The notes: generated from the sequence alone by a model not told the origin. A stretch of DNA of 64,000 bases from Trileptium ribeirensis (GCA_030248225.1 JASANE010028142.1:24068-88067); one strand, 5' to 3'. Shown: positions 1-12,043, counted from the first letter of the stretch. Numbers and translations: made by a program.

Positions 1-275
1 GTATAATTATTGTAAATTATAGTTTGTTTTGCTTGCTTCAACACCTCTACGTATGCGTCACGTCGCGGCTTGAGTTTGAATTGAAACGACTTTGATTGTG
101 TCGCGGTTGATTTGTAGCTGTTGTTGACAGAAATGTCAGTCTTTTGGGCTTTAATATCAGTTTTGTCGGTGACTTCCGATTGTCGTATTGATTTTGTTCT
201 GGGTATCATATATTCATGTATAGATTCAATAAAGCTAGAAACATGCGTGGAACGGGAATCACTATTTGTATATGT
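1..275 (-). CDS. Partial minus-strand exon of an unidentified gene, cut by the window edge
   Basis: One minus-strand frame is open from about 275 down to base 1, roughly 90 codons with no stop, in DNA less AT-rich than its surroundings. The minus strand has a pyrimidine-rich stretch and CAG just upstream of 275, so a 3' splice site there is plausible. A second possible start is after the AG near 268, and an ATG lies at 207-209. The product is hydrophilic, rich in Ser, Thr, Lys and Gln, with a more conserved-looking stretch near its visible end (KLKPRRDAYVEVLKQAKQ). I do not recognise the family. The gene would be transcribed leftward, divergent from the TOG gene. A 38-nt candidate upstream exon (591-628, with a GTAAGG donor on the minus strand) fits in phase if the second start is used. 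Confidence 0.5.
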
Positions 276-629
276 CTGTCATGTAGAAGAATAATCGCCT
301 TTTACATAGCACCCGAATATTAATGAATAGGATTGAGGATTGATCAGGATCGGGACTGGGGTCTTGAAAAATGGACTGCGCGTAGCCATACTGTGATGTC
401 GGCGAAGAAGGAGAAAGGGTTCCCAAGAAAAATGTTTAACAATAGCTTTTCTAATTCAGAGGTTCATAGAGCATAGTTACGAAAAGGTTTACAATTTGTG
501 TGTTCGACAGACAATGTGCAAAATTTGTGTATTTATGCTCATTTATGTATATATACAGTGCGCGAATTTTTGGATAAGTATCCTTACTTCAGATTATATT
601 TCTGACGTAATTCAATTTTGGCCTAACAT

Positions 630-1554
630 AGTCGCCGTGTAGGTTTCAAAAATTTTCATTAATATAAAAATGTCAAAAAGTATAAGTGGAGCGGATGTCA
701 TTTTAGTCGAAAGGCTAAAGCAAAACTTGCTCTATGTTTAGTCATCGTTTTGATTAATACGTAGTAGCTTAGGAGGTTCTTTTTTCGTTTTCTTAAGGAA
801 TAATGACAACGACATGTTTTTTGAAAACCAGTTGCAATTATTTCTAATATGTATATATATTTACATTCATATATACGTTTATTTAGACAATATTATAGCA
901 TGTTGATATTATAAGTATTATACAGTTTGTATTGAAATTTTGAAAAAAATAACCTGTGCTGAATAGAATTTGGTGGCTTGGTTCAAGGCTTAACGTAAGT
1001 TATTAAACTAAGGAATAATTGTATTTGTTGTTGTTGATTTCGCATAGTTAAGCTTTAGAATGGTTTGAGACCTTCTCGAGTTTATTATTGAAGGGCGGTT
1101 TTTTTCACCGAAACAGTCGGGATATTGTATAAATTTGTTGAAAAAATACATTGGTGTGTGAGTGTTTCAAGTGGTAGCATTTCTGGTTTTCTATAAATAT
1201 ATAGCTATATGCGATTATAGTATCAGTAACTGAGTAAGTTGGAGCCGTCACCGGTTGTTTATTGACATATATTTTATTCTGTAAAAAATATATATATATA
1301 TAAATTTTCTTAATATATTATTTATTCCGTGAGAGCGTAGTGCATGGGTAGATTGTTGAAATCATTTAAAGTTTATAAAATTTTACCAGATTTGCTAAAT
1401 TTTTCCCTAATTTTTGTCAGTTCTGTCCATTTTCGTTAAGATTTTGTTCAATCTGTTTAGCAATTTTGCCCAGTTTTTGCCAATCTTCCATTTTTTCTAA
1501 GGCGGCTCTTAGGGCTAAATATGGTTTAGGGTGTGTGAACCTTAAATTTAGGCC
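630..1554. other. AT-rich non-coding DNA
   Basis: No supported gene or repeat array is visible. There are short AT runs (for example 1288-1302) and a T-rich stretch before the hAT element. It may hold the promoter regions of the divergent gene pair, but no specific element can be named. Confidence 0.4.
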
Positions 1555-1562
1555 CTTCTATC

Positions 1563-2723
1563 CAGGGAGTAACCGGAATTCCGGTTCCGGCGAAAATCGT
1601 ATTCCGGTTGCGGTTCCGGCAAAGGGCAAAAACCATACCGAAACCGGAATTCCGGTTTAAAAATTTTGTTTGAAATTTTCCACGTTTTTGCTTCATCCTG
1701 TAATCCAAACATATGTAATATATATTATACAATGATCAAGCTCTAATACAACCAAGCAAAAGAAATAGATTAACTAACCAATTTGCCGTGTGAAACGTAA
1801 GTAGAGCACATAATTAGAGCAGGAATTTTTTATAATAACCTGCAGGAGTTTGTTAAATTAAAGCTTGGTCGATGCTTGTAGCAGCTATTTTACACATCCA
1901 GAAGTCTGTGGGATACGTTTTAATTAAACGGGTCCAATTCGGTAACAGAGCATGGCTAACGCAGAAGTACTTAGGGTATGCTTGGCTAACATAAATTGCG
2001 TCAAGCACCCACCAGTGCGCTTGTAAACTAGGTAAATCAGTCTAAATTGAAGTAAACTAACGTTATCTGCAACGCAGCTAGAACCTGCTTTCTTGGCAAT
2101 GAACTGTATTTATTGAAACTGTGCGAGCAGCATCACAGTGTGTCTCATTTATAACATTCCGATTAGAAAGTTATCATCATTATGATCTAACCGACGGGCA
2201 CTGTTTGTACAACGCTAGCCTAAACAGTGTCTCTGACCAATGATCAGAAAATTACCTTCTATCTATTATTTTCTCTTAGAATCATATAAACCCATAATTT
2301 TAAGTTTCCTACAGAAGAACATGCAACAAACGTATGTGTAGTAAAGGGATGCGACTGGAGACAGAGCGAAAGTGTGTATTCTACGCTCCAAGCTTTGTAA
2401 GCACATTCGATTTGACGCAGTATACGCAGTGGTGTATAGTGGAAGACATTTTTGCTCTGCATGTCCAAAAACCGACATATTTGATCGATAAATAAACATT
2501 ATTAGCTTTCTCAGTCTCTTTATAGTTTCAGAAAGGCAATAATACCATCGCAATATATCAAGTTTAATGTAAAAGTTATTTTTAATGCGTTTTAAATCCA
2601 CTATACATTCATTTTTTCCGTCATCTGTTTTACTATATATAAATTTCGAAGACCAGGTTCCGGTTCCGGATCCGGTTTAAATGGACGGTTCCGGTTGCTG
2701 GTTCCGGTTCCGGTTATTCCCTG
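1563..2723. mobile_element. Non-autonomous hAT-type DNA transposon with 8-bp target duplication
   Basis: The ends are inverted: left CAGGGAGTAACCGGAA, right the complement of CAGGGAATAACCGGAA. The element is flanked by identical 8-bp direct repeats cttctatc (1555-1562 and 2724-2731). An 8-bp duplication plus CAGGG-type ends is the hallmark of hAT elements. Both ends are packed with CCGG-containing subrepeats. Inside are only short frames (the longest, 2266-2601 minus, has no recognisable transposase motif), so it is probably non-autonomous or decayed. Confidence 0.8.
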
Positions 2724-2739
2724 CTTCTATCCTATATGG

Positions 2740-3720
2740 ACATTATGTATATATACGTAATGCATATGTAAGGTAACTGTTCTTGGACATCAGCTGCAAA
2801 ATATACAGAGATTGATATAATTGAATTATATATACGCATGCGATTATCGCCGTTCCCAGTGTATATACGTAAAATAGATTATCACATTGTTCACACATCA
2901 ATACACCGTCTAAGTTCGTTTAGCGACACAACGCATAGTGTGTTCGAAAAATGTAGATACTATGCAGAAATCGCTTAGTGGCAACAATTACAGAAACGGA
3001 GAGAACGGAATTTCTTCCCATGAATGCGTTTAATTGTTGCAGAGATTTGATTTTAATCTGCCTCGATCAATCCACAACCATCACCGGGTATTTTTGCATT
3101 ATTTTTTTATTCCTGTGTTTGTCATGACAGTCTAATGTAACTAACGGCTAAGACCTGCTTTTATGATTTTCTGACCAGAAATTGCAATTAGTCTGTGTAT
3201 GATTTAGTATTACACTAAATACATATACACACATATATATATAAATATATATATACTAAATACAGGGAATAACCGGAACCGAAATTTACCGGAACCAGCA
3301 ACCGGAATTGTCCTTTTAAAACGGATCCGGCACCGGAACCGGAACCTGGTCTTCGAAATTTTTATTTAGTTTTTTTATTTCTATTTAGTAAATACTATAT
3401 ACATATTTGTATACTAAATACATATATCAACTGTTTTTTAGGTAAAATATTAGTGCCTTCCAACACTTTTGCCTGTCGTTACTGATAAAATTTGATAACG
3501 TTATGTATTATAAGTTATAGTATAATAATTATTGTGTAATTATAATAGGTGAATAAAATATTATATAAACATATATAAGCTAATTTGTAATTTTTAACAT
3601 TTTAATTATATACCTATGTGGATTTTTATAAAATTATTACTTATGTTTTATTTTGATAATATCTTATTATCGACAAATTTATAGGAAATACTTGAGTAAC
3701 CCTAATTATTGTTTGACTTG
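2740..3720. other. AT-rich intergenic DNA with a hAT end fragment
   Basis: Apart from the fragment at 3263-3365, I see only AT-rich sequence, with short tata runs around 3220-3260 and 3390-3420 and no supported coding region. Confidence 0.4.
3263..3365. mobile_element. Solo inverted copy of the hAT element end
   Basis: This starts with CAGGGAATAACCGGAACC and is close to the reverse complement of the right end of the 1563-2723 element, including the trailing cttcgaaatttttat. No matching second end or target duplication is visible, so it is a truncated copy. Confidence 0.65.
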
Positions 3721-3778
3721 TTCATCCCTGGATGTTCGCCGATCGGATACCTGTCAAGACACGCGAGCAAACAGGAAA

Positions 3779-3807
3779 ATGTTCCGACCGTGTTTGAAGA
3801 TTGTACG
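3779..3807 (+). CDS. Candidate first coding exon (exon 1)
   Basis: ATG at 3779 is followed by nine codons and a strong donor (GTAAGTAC at 3808), leaving phase 2. The frame is also open upstream to at least 3690, so it could be an internal exon beginning after the AG near 3684 instead of a start. The next acceptor (3899) makes a 92-bp intron and restores frame. I place it in the TOG gene only because phase runs on through exons 2 and 3. Confidence 0.4.
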
Positions 3808-3899
3808 GTAAGTACAGTGCATGTGATATAGTTTTGTACTGTTAGTTTTATACAATAACTGTTAGTAATTGACTAACTGGCGGTAGGTTTGTTTTCCAG

Positions 3900-4091
3900 G
3901 CTAACTGTTTCGCTTGAATTACAGGTCTTGCCACAATTATTGACTATCGCTTTGCGATCGAGCGAGCACAGATTATTTCGAAATAAAATTATATTTTTTT
4001 CTCGAGCAAGTTGGGAGAGTAATGACACAACGGCGAGCGTGCAGCGATCAATTGTGGTGGGTGGACTGTGCCTTAAAACGTGTGAATCTGA
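3900..4091 (+). CDS. Candidate exon 2
   Basis: The acceptor gttttccag and donor GTAAGAAG (4092) bound a 64-codon open stretch, phase 2 in and phase 2 out. The product starts with a helix-like segment (LQVLPQLLTIALRSSEHRL) that could be one HEAT-type helix, but the rest is not recognisable. The large foldback lies in the intron that follows. Phase agrees with exon 3 if exon 3 starts at 8491. It could instead belong to an unrelated small gene. Confidence 0.45.
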
Positions 4092-4865
4092 GTAAGAAGC
4101 CGGAGGAGCACGTTTTCAAGCTGTGGCAGGTAGCCTGAGCCAACACGTTATTCTTAGGCCATCGAGTTTATGGCATTAAATTGAAGAAGCTGACTAATTT
4201 TCTTTTTGTCTTGCCCGGCAATCGTTGTATGTTGGTCTTCGTTCAGTTACGTATTGCTCCTCCTCCGCCGACCTGTTGACCCTGAGGTCCCGAATGCCAC
4301 CTCCCACCCCTTCGACCAGCCGGTGCTCCCGCCCCGGAACCTGGAACCTTGAGGATGAATACATAAATTTTCTAGCGTGTCAAAAGTCGTTAAGACCTAG
4401 GAATTTCCAAATATATTTTAACTGTTGGGTTGAAAACCCTGTGTCACATCAAATATTAATTCGGTTGCCGATGCTGCGTTAGTTTGAAGTATTTTACAAA
4501 ATTACCATAATTATCTATACGAAATTGTCAAAAGTTAGACCTTAGTAACGGTAGCTAGAAACCCACGATAGCCTCCTCCCAATGTGGTCATTTGATTGCG
4601 AGTAAGTTCAAAATCTACCTTTCACGACTGCGCTATTTGAATATCAAAAATTATTTATTTTGTACGCGAACTCTTAGCTAGCCCCAGCAATTTTTTTACC
4701 ATTTTTAGAACTAAACTCTCAGTTTCAACCCAACGGTCATAGCATAGCATCTAGTAGTTATAAACCGGCTTGGAATAATTCAATGCCCGTTGACCTTACA
4801 GGTTTGATATTTATGGTACGACTAATGGTAACAAATTTCACTTGGGCATCGAAACTTATGGACCC

Positions 4866-5075
4866 AAATAACCCTGAGGGTGGAAATAAAATGCAGGACA
4901 TGCCCATCTTCAAGCCTTACTTTAGCCTAAGTTTAGGTCGTCGTAGAGATTCAGTACACTAAAGTATAGAGCATAACTGGGGCTTACCCGTTAGCGCAGC
5001 CGAACCCCATGCTCTAATCTGTTCTTTTTTCTAAGATACTTATAACGTACCGCCCCTCAGGGTTACTTGGAGCAA
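4866..5075. mobile_element. Small inverted-repeat element nested in the left foldback arm
   Basis: The ends are inverted (aaataaccctgagggtgg and the complement of ccaagtaaccctgagggg). The same element appears in the right arm (about 7306-7512), and a diverged copy lies at 40757-40975. The inner part shares gcttaggct-type motifs between copies. Confidence 0.6.
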
Positions 5076-7305
5076 TTTATGCCATCTAAATCCCTTTAAT
5101 TTTATGAAAATTATGTGACACCAAAAATTCCTAGAAATAATATATCGCCGTCCGTTATATAAGAGCTAAAATATACAGTTTTTAATCTTCGAATTTAGGA
5201 GCTAACCAGCAAACCAAATTAAAATTTACGATGTATTATACGCCGTGGAGATGGGTCGATTAGAGCCAGTAAAACTGTGCCATATTTTAATAAAAGATAC
5301 TGCAATTGTGTCAAATTAACAAGCAGATGTTTTCAAACACCCAAATTTGTAGAACCATCCATGATTATCAATATTCTCGGCCTATCATGATAGATAAATG
5401 CGTACCGTTAGGCAAATCTATTATAAGTCTCCAAGTTATGTGCCGCGTATAAAATTCGAAATCGTAACCATCTAACGCTAAAAACATGGTTTCTGAATCT
5501 CATACATATGTTAAGTTATGCCAATGAAAATCACCTAACTCTTGGCCATGTAACAATCGTGCAATTGTAATTATGTTCTTCTAAATTATTCCCGTTAATT
5601 AAAAATATTTACTATGTCCACAACCTGACAGGTGTGGGAACCACCCAGCTCCGACAGCCAAAGAATCCATGGACGCCGTACATCCCGCCTCTGACCTACG
5701 GCGTCGCATACATAGGCGCCTCACCCACCTCTCCCTCTTCTCGCCCGCCAGGTGACAACCTGCAAAGCCGAACGCGGAACCTCCCCGGTTACTCTCTCCT
5801 GAGACATTTTACGCCGACCATGTGTGTTTAATATGCAACGTAGAAGCAGCACATTCTAAATTCATTTTTCTCTAGTTTTAGGGAGTAATCCTCACGAGGC
5901 TCCAGTTACTCTCCTCTGGGACCTCGTACCTCGACCGTGTTTGTTTAATATGCAACGTAAAAGCAGTACATTCCAAATTCATTTTCCTCTAGTTCGGATG
6001 CAATCCTCCAAAACGGTATAAAATAATGGAATCCGAGCAGCACTGCCTTGGAACTAACTAATCCATTAACCGTATCGCACAAAAGCAAGTGTATTGTCAA
6101 GCAAGTCCATTATGTTATAACCGCTGCTTAAACTCAACATTTCGTTGTAACTTAAATTACGAAATACATTCGAAATTTGGACTTAATTTACAAAAGGGTA
6201 CGCCAGAAGCACCTGCTACACCCCTGGAACTTCGGACGCCGTGTTTGTATGACATATGGAATATGTATGAAAATGCACTGGCGGATGCAGCCTCCAGCGT
6301 CTCCCCAAATGGTAGCGTGTCTCATTGCCAAGGTGGTGAATTCTGAGTGTTGAATATGTAATTTAGAGGGAAGTACACGGTATGTTGAGAAGCAACTTAC
6401 AAAATGACTCGAATATCAGCCACGTTGCTTAAAGAAACACGGTCGAGGTACGAGGTTGCAGTAGGAGAGTAACTGGAGCCTCGTGAGGATTACTCCCTAA
6501 AACTAGAGAAAAATGAATTTAGAATGTGCTGCTTCTACGTTGCATATTAAACACACATGGTCGGCGTAAAATGTCTCAGGAGAGAGTAACCGGGGAGGTT
6601 CCGCGTTCGGCTTTGCAGGTTGTCACCTGGCGGGCGAGAAGAGGGAGAGGGGGTGAGGCGCCTATGTATGCGACGCCGTAGGTCAGAGGCGGGATGTACG
6701 GCGTCCATGGATTCTTTGGCTGTCGGAGCTGGGTGGTTCCCACACCTGTCAGGTTGTGGACATAGTAAATATTTTTAATTAACGGGAATAATTTAGAAGA
6801 ACATAATTACAATTGCACGATTGTTACATGGCCAAGAGTTAGGTGATTTTCATTGGCATAACTTAACATATGTATGAGATTCAGAAACCATGTTTTTAGC
6901 GTTAGATGGTTACGATTTCGAATTTTATACGCGGCACATAACTTGGAGACTTATAATAGATTTGCCTAACGGTACGCATTTATCTATCATGATAGGCCGA
7001 GAATATTGATAATCATGGATGGTTCTACAAATTTGGGTGTTTGAAAACATCTGCTTGTTAATTTGACACAATTGCAGTATCTTTTATTAAAATATGGCAC
7101 AGTTTTACTGGCTCTAATCGACCCATCTCCACGGCGTATAATACATCGTAAATTTTAATTTGGTTTGCTGGTTAGCTCCTAAATTCGAAGATTAAAAACT
7201 GTATATTTTAGCTCTTATATAACGGACGGCGATATATTATTTCTAGGAATTTTTGGTGTCACATAATTTTCATAAAATTAAAGGGATTTAGATGGCATAA
7301 ATTGC

Positions 7306-7512
7306 TCCAAGTAACCCTGAGGGGCGGTACGTTATAAGTATCTTAGAAAAAAGAACAGATTAGAGCATGGGGTTCGGCTGCGCTAACGGGTAAGCCCCGA
7401 GTTAGGCTTATATTTAGTGTATGTCTCGTACGATGACCTTAACTTAGGCTAAAATAAGGCTTGAAGATGGGCATGTCCTGCATTTTATTTCCACCCTCAG
7501 GGTTATTTGGGT
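7306..7512. mobile_element. Mirror copy of the nested inverted-repeat element in the right foldback arm
   Basis: This is the reverse complement of 4866-5075, as expected if the element was already present when the foldback formed. It has the same CCCTGAGGG ends. Confidence 0.6.
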
Positions 7513-8490
7513 CCATAAGTTTGATGCCCAAGTGAATTTGTTACCAGTCGTACCATAAATATCAAACCGTACGGCCAACGGACATTGGAGTACTCCAAGC
7601 CGGTTTATAACTACTAGATGCTATGCTATGACCGTTGGGTTGAAACTGAGAGTTTAGTTCGAAAAATGGTAAAAAAATTGCTGGGGCTAGCTAAGTAGTT
7701 CGCGTACAAAATAAATAATTTTTGATATTTTAAATAGCGCAGTCGTGAAAGGTAGATTTTGAACTGTACTCGCAATCAAATGACAACATTGGGAGGAGGC
7801 TATCGTGGGTTTCTAGCTACCGTTACTAAGGTCTAACTTTAACCAATCTCGTATACATAATTATGGTAGTTGTGTCAAATACTTCAAACTAACGCAGCAG
7901 CGTCGGGCGAATTAATATTTGATGTGACACAGGGTTTTCAACCCAACAGTTAAAATATATTTGGAAATTCCTAGGTCTTAACGACTTTTGACACGCTAGA
8001 AAATTTATGTATTCATCCTCAAGGTTCCAGGTTCCGGGCGGGAGCACCGGCTGGTCGAAGGGGTGGGAGGTGGCATTCGGGACCTCAGGGGTCAACAGGT
8101 CGGCGGAGGAGGGAGTAAATGGGCTGCCGCCAGGGTTGCCGACCTCTCAGAGGTCCGATACTTCGGGCCGTAGCATCGCCTGCACCCCTCTCCATGGAGA
8201 TGCATTATTTTCGGAATAACGATGACAAATAATTCTGGATTTTGCACTCGTAAAATTCTGACTCCCACATCTGTCTTGTCATGGACACCAGCACTTATAT
8301 TAATGCCACAAGTTAAAATTTATGATCCTCTAGGCCATTGACAATTTCCCCGACATTTTTAGCACTATGGGGGTATCAACTATTTAGCGCAAAATTATAT
8401 AAACTAGTGACGTCTCAATGCTGAAGACATTCATTCACTTGCCATCGCGAACAAAAAACCAATAATTGGGTCTACTAATTCCAAACATAG

Positions 8491-9127
8491 CAACTTCAAA
8501 TATAGCCGTCGAAACAATATGGTGCGATATCGCAAACCATCACATACACAATCGGAAACCGATGATGGAGCTGATGACGATGATGATGATGACAATGATT
8601 TTGATAGTTCAATGACAAGTATTTCAACCGATGACTCTAATTATCCGTCGGTTATCGATAAAACAACAGGTATTGTAAGTTCAAAGAAACCAAAACGTGG
8701 CGGCATAAAACAAAATAGCAAGAATAATACTAATGACAATAATAATAATTCGCCCACGTTGGGCGAGTCCCATCGAAAAAACCGGGGTCGCCATGCTAAT
8801 CAGAATCGACATCGAAGTCGTGGACGCTCAAAAAGTCGCACAAAACACAGCCGGAAACATCGAAACCGTCAACACAAAAGAGCAAGTAGTCATAAGCCAA
8901 TGTCGACTATCGACGAGTCTCGCCACGGTACTGGACGAAGGACACTTAGCTGGGATTTGATAACGACATTTGCTCGGCTAGACTCCCACGGAAGTCTAAA
9001 ACCCCGCAAATCGATTCTAAAACGTATAACTTCGTCAGCGAGACGAAGCCAAGCACTTGGCGGTGGTCATGAACGAAACGTTGTGTGGAATTTACATAGT
9101 TCACGTCTGAACCGACGCCGACGAAAG
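8491..9127 (+). CDS. TOGARAM1: Exon 3: basic, low-complexity linker
   Basis: A single frame runs from the acceptor after ccaaacatag (8490) to AAG at 9127 before a GTTAAT donor, phase 2 in and phase 0 out. The ATG at 8519 could also serve as a start. The product has an Asp run (about residues 20-27 from that ATG), then a Lys/Arg/His/Ser-rich region resembling RS-type repeats, and ends NRRRRK. Such disordered basic linkers are usual between TOG domains, but there is no domain to prove identity. Assignment rests on phase with exon 4 and on the RRRRK-then-RWGS pattern that recurs at exons 9-10. The frame stays open past the donor to 9202. Confidence 0.65.
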
Positions 9128-9249
9128 GTTAATTATATATACCTTTATGTAACGGATCTAAATGTATCTACATTTAAATTTTTTGTAATCTTTGGTATGT
9201 AAATATTTAAATGTGTCTATATATATTTAAGATTGTCTGTATACCATTT

Positions 9250-9964
9250 AACACAAACTGTGGACACTGCGGTATATTCATGGGTGTAATCCTAACGACC
9301 GCTTATGCTTTCATAAACAATCCATTCATTGCGCGGAAACAGTGGACACTGCGGTATATTCATGGGTGTAATGTTACGTATCATAACGGCCGCTTATGCT
9401 CTCATAAACAATCCATTCATTGCGTGGAAATTGTGGGCACTGCGGTATATTCATGGGTGTAATGTTACGCATCCTAACGGCCGCTTATGCTCTCATAAAC
9501 AATCCATTCATTGCGCGGAAACTGTGGACACTGCGGTATATTCATGGGTGTAATGTTACGCATCCTAACGGCCGCTTATGCTCTCATAAACAATCCATTC
9601 ATTGCGCGGAAACTGTGGACACTGCGGTATATTCATGGGTGTAATGTTACGCATCCTAAGGGCCCCTTATGCTCTCATAAACAATCTATTCGTTGCACGG
9701 AAACTGTGGACACTGCAGTATATTCATGGGTGCAATGTTACGCATCATAACGGCCACTTATGCTCTCATAAACAATCCATTTATTGCGCGGAAACTGTGG
9801 ACACTGCGGTATATTCATGGGTGTAATGTTACGCATCCTAAGGGCCCCTTATGCTCTCATAAACAATCCATTTATTGCGCGGAAACTGTGGACACTGCAG
9901 TATATTCATGGGTGTAATGTTACGCATCATAACGGCCGCTTATGCTCTCATAAACAATCCATTT
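9250..9964. repeat. 91-bp tandem repeat, about 8 units
   Basis: The unit carries tgcggtatattcatgggtgt and gctctcataaacaatcc and recurs every 91 bp. Because 91 is not a multiple of three, each unit produces a staggered 74-codon frame in the next phase. These frames are repeat artefacts. The array sits just after the exon 3 donor. A short cgacgccga-type sequence close to the array end resembles the end of exon 3. Confidence 0.95.
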
Positions 9965-10840
9965 ACATTGCCTACTTTTGAAGCGACGCCGAAAGATGAA
10001 TTTATGTTTTATCTATCTAATTTAAATATGCTTTACAGTTTAACGTTAGATAACCAGCGTTTTTGGGAAATCAACGATTAAAATTCGGGACTTAAAATAA
10101 TAAATCTACACATACCGTATATTGCACAATGCGTATTCTTTGAAATTGCTCTCATGGTTGAATAGCTGTTATCTTACTATTAGCTTACCCTACATTGGCA
10201 TAAAAAAGTGTACGGAATAGTTAAAGTCATACGGAATTCATTACATTTGATCGATAGCTGTAAGTTTCGGAGCCTGTATCTTTAGACGCTATATTTTTCA
10301 GGCATTATGATGCATACACCGTAAATACATCACCAATGTAACTCATGTAAAATGCATAAAAATATGGTATACTATTAATGGTCTACTATAAGTATAGAAC
10401 TAGAGCGTTTACAATAATTCTGCAGTTAATGTTAGTACGCTTAAAAATAATAGTGCAGAATTCATGCCTAATAGTCTATATAACGGTTTTGCCATCAAAG
10501 TTGCACTTTAAAGCAATAAATGTAATCCAAAAGATCAATCAATGCAATATAACGGTCGTACTGCAGGATAAAATGAAATAGGACAGTGTAGAATAGTACT
10601 GTGAAAAGAATCGATCCAAATATGATATAAAATGCTAGATTTTCGTTCAACCATAACTTAGTTATAAATTGTCCGCTTTATAACTGGGGTGCGTAGATAA
10701 AATTTATCCGCGATTATTTGTTTTAAATGCATGTAGGGTATTTATGGGAAATATTTTGTCTCATCGCTGCGTTTATGTAGTGGACGATTGATTTACTATT
10801 TTAAAATATATAAATATATATTAAATAAATTATACATATT
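9965..10840. other. Intron DNA without recognised features
   Basis: AT-rich sequence between the 91-bp array and a GC-rich small element. Only short frames with no splice context are present. Confidence 0.4.
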
Positions 10841-11050
10841 TACATGCTTATAGGAGAAGGAGGGTCACTTCTGACGCTCCAACCACCTCTCGGGAGCCGA
10901 CTCCCCCCAATTGCCTCCTGACGAGCCATAGAAACGCCATCGGCGCCTAACCCATAGGTGCATCTTTTCTCGGCACCGAAGGTCCTGCAAACCCTCTCCC
11001 CAAGGACACATCTACCCCCTGGGATTTCGGATTTCGGTGCATATATGATA
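10841..11050. mobile_element. GC-rich small inverted-repeat element (catgtatg family)
   Basis: A GC-rich island of about 210 bp in AT-rich DNA, bounded by tacatgcttata on the left and tgcatatatgata on the right. The ends resemble those of better-preserved copies at 22387-22815, 27162-27485 and 44811-45033. Frames inside are incidental. Confidence 0.5.
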
Positions 11051-11159
11051 TGTACTACGCTGTACTGGTGCGACATATCTTGCGCTGAATATTGTTCAAC
11101 ACGACAATGTGTATTATATGCATCACTTGCAAGTAAAATATGTTTTCCTGTTAGTCTGT

Positions 11160-11510
11160 TTCCAGACAATTGTTAACCTTCCGTAATCTGGCACTCTTCG
11201 GGATCTTTTTAACTAGTTTTAGCCGATTACCAGACGATTGTTAACCTTCCGTCCTCTGGTACTCTTCGGGATCTTTTTAACTATTTTAGCCGATTACCAG
11301 ACGATTGATAATCTTCCGTCGTCTGGTACTCTTCGTAATCTTTTGAACTATTTTTAGCCAATTACCATACGATTAATAATCTTCCGTCGTATGGTACTCT
11401 TCGGGATCTTTTTAACTATTTTAGCCGATTACCAGACGATTAATAATCTTCCGTCGTCTGGTACTCTTCAGGATATTTTGAACTATTTTTAGCCAATTAC
11501 AATACGATAT
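11160..11510. repeat. 68-bp tandem repeat, 5 units
   Basis: Units alternate 67 and 69 bp and contain the imperfect inverted pair cagacgatt...ccgtcgtctgg followed by tactcttcgggatctttt. Each unit could form a short hairpin. Confidence 0.9.
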
Positions 11511-11601
11511 CAAGATATCAAGAGATATCAAGATCATTAATTCTATTATGACTTAGTCTCTCAAGGGAACGAAACAGACAGGTTCGAAAGGTCTTATATC
11601 A

Positions 11602-11627
11602 TTCAAGCGGTTTCGAAACCGCTTGAA
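11602..11627. repeat. Perfect 26-bp palindrome
   Basis: The sequence reads identically on both strands. Each half is TTCAAGCGGTTTC or its complement. It lies between the 68-bp array and the first copy of the GAGTAAACTTAAG element. Confidence 0.9.
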
Positions 11628-11718
11628 ATCTCTTATATTATTATGTAATACATGTATACCGACGCCTATGGAACCTCCGGTGGAGGTGTAAAGGGCCCTA
11701 GATGCATAAACATCACCA

Positions 11719-12043
11719 TGCATGAGTAAACTTAAGCTGCGTCGCTTACCATTCTTTGTTGTCAAAAACCAAATGCCATTACGTTGCTCACTGAACACAA
11801 ATTTCATTTTTGTATAAAAGAACAGAAATTTCGTCCGTTTCATATTTCATACATTATAATTTCAAAATGTTCGCGAAAACATTGGTGTTAAAGCACAGGG
11901 GCCGAGTTGCGTTCGCTAATGGCGTTATGGAATAGGAAAATGTCGAAATTGGATATTGAAATCTGAGTTTTGTTCGCTAACAACCTTTTATACATGATGT
12001 CAAAAGAGGATGGTTAGCAGCGCATCTTAAGTTCACTCTTGCA
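11719..12043. mobile_element. MITE, GAGTAAACTTAAG family, copy 1
   Basis: About 325 bp with inverted ends: tgcatgagtaaacttaag on the left and the complement of tgcaagagtgaacttaag on the right. Internal sequence matches the copies at 13010 and 48301 (ccatt, cactgaacacaaatttcat, gcgttatgga, ttgaaat). No transposase frame. Confidence 0.8.

Larger units (their letters stand above)
4258..8113. mobile_element. Giant foldback (inverted-repeat) element, about 3.86 kb
   Basis: The left arm (about 4258-5943) and right arm (about 6438-8113) are reverse complements along nearly their whole length: paired positions sum to about 12,371-12,381. I compared several separated stretches and saw only scattered mismatches and small indels. 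The unpaired centre (5944-6437) holds an 85-codon frame (6089-6346) of no recognised family. The outer ends are GC-rich. The right side continues in GC-rich sequence to about 8215 without a left partner. No clear target duplication was found, so the mobile class is inferred. Confidence 0.85.

Noticed and set aside
9211..10081. A ladder of overlapping 65-83-codon plus-strand frames
   Set aside because: They repeat every 91 bp in rotating frames and simply mirror the tandem unit. There is no gene.
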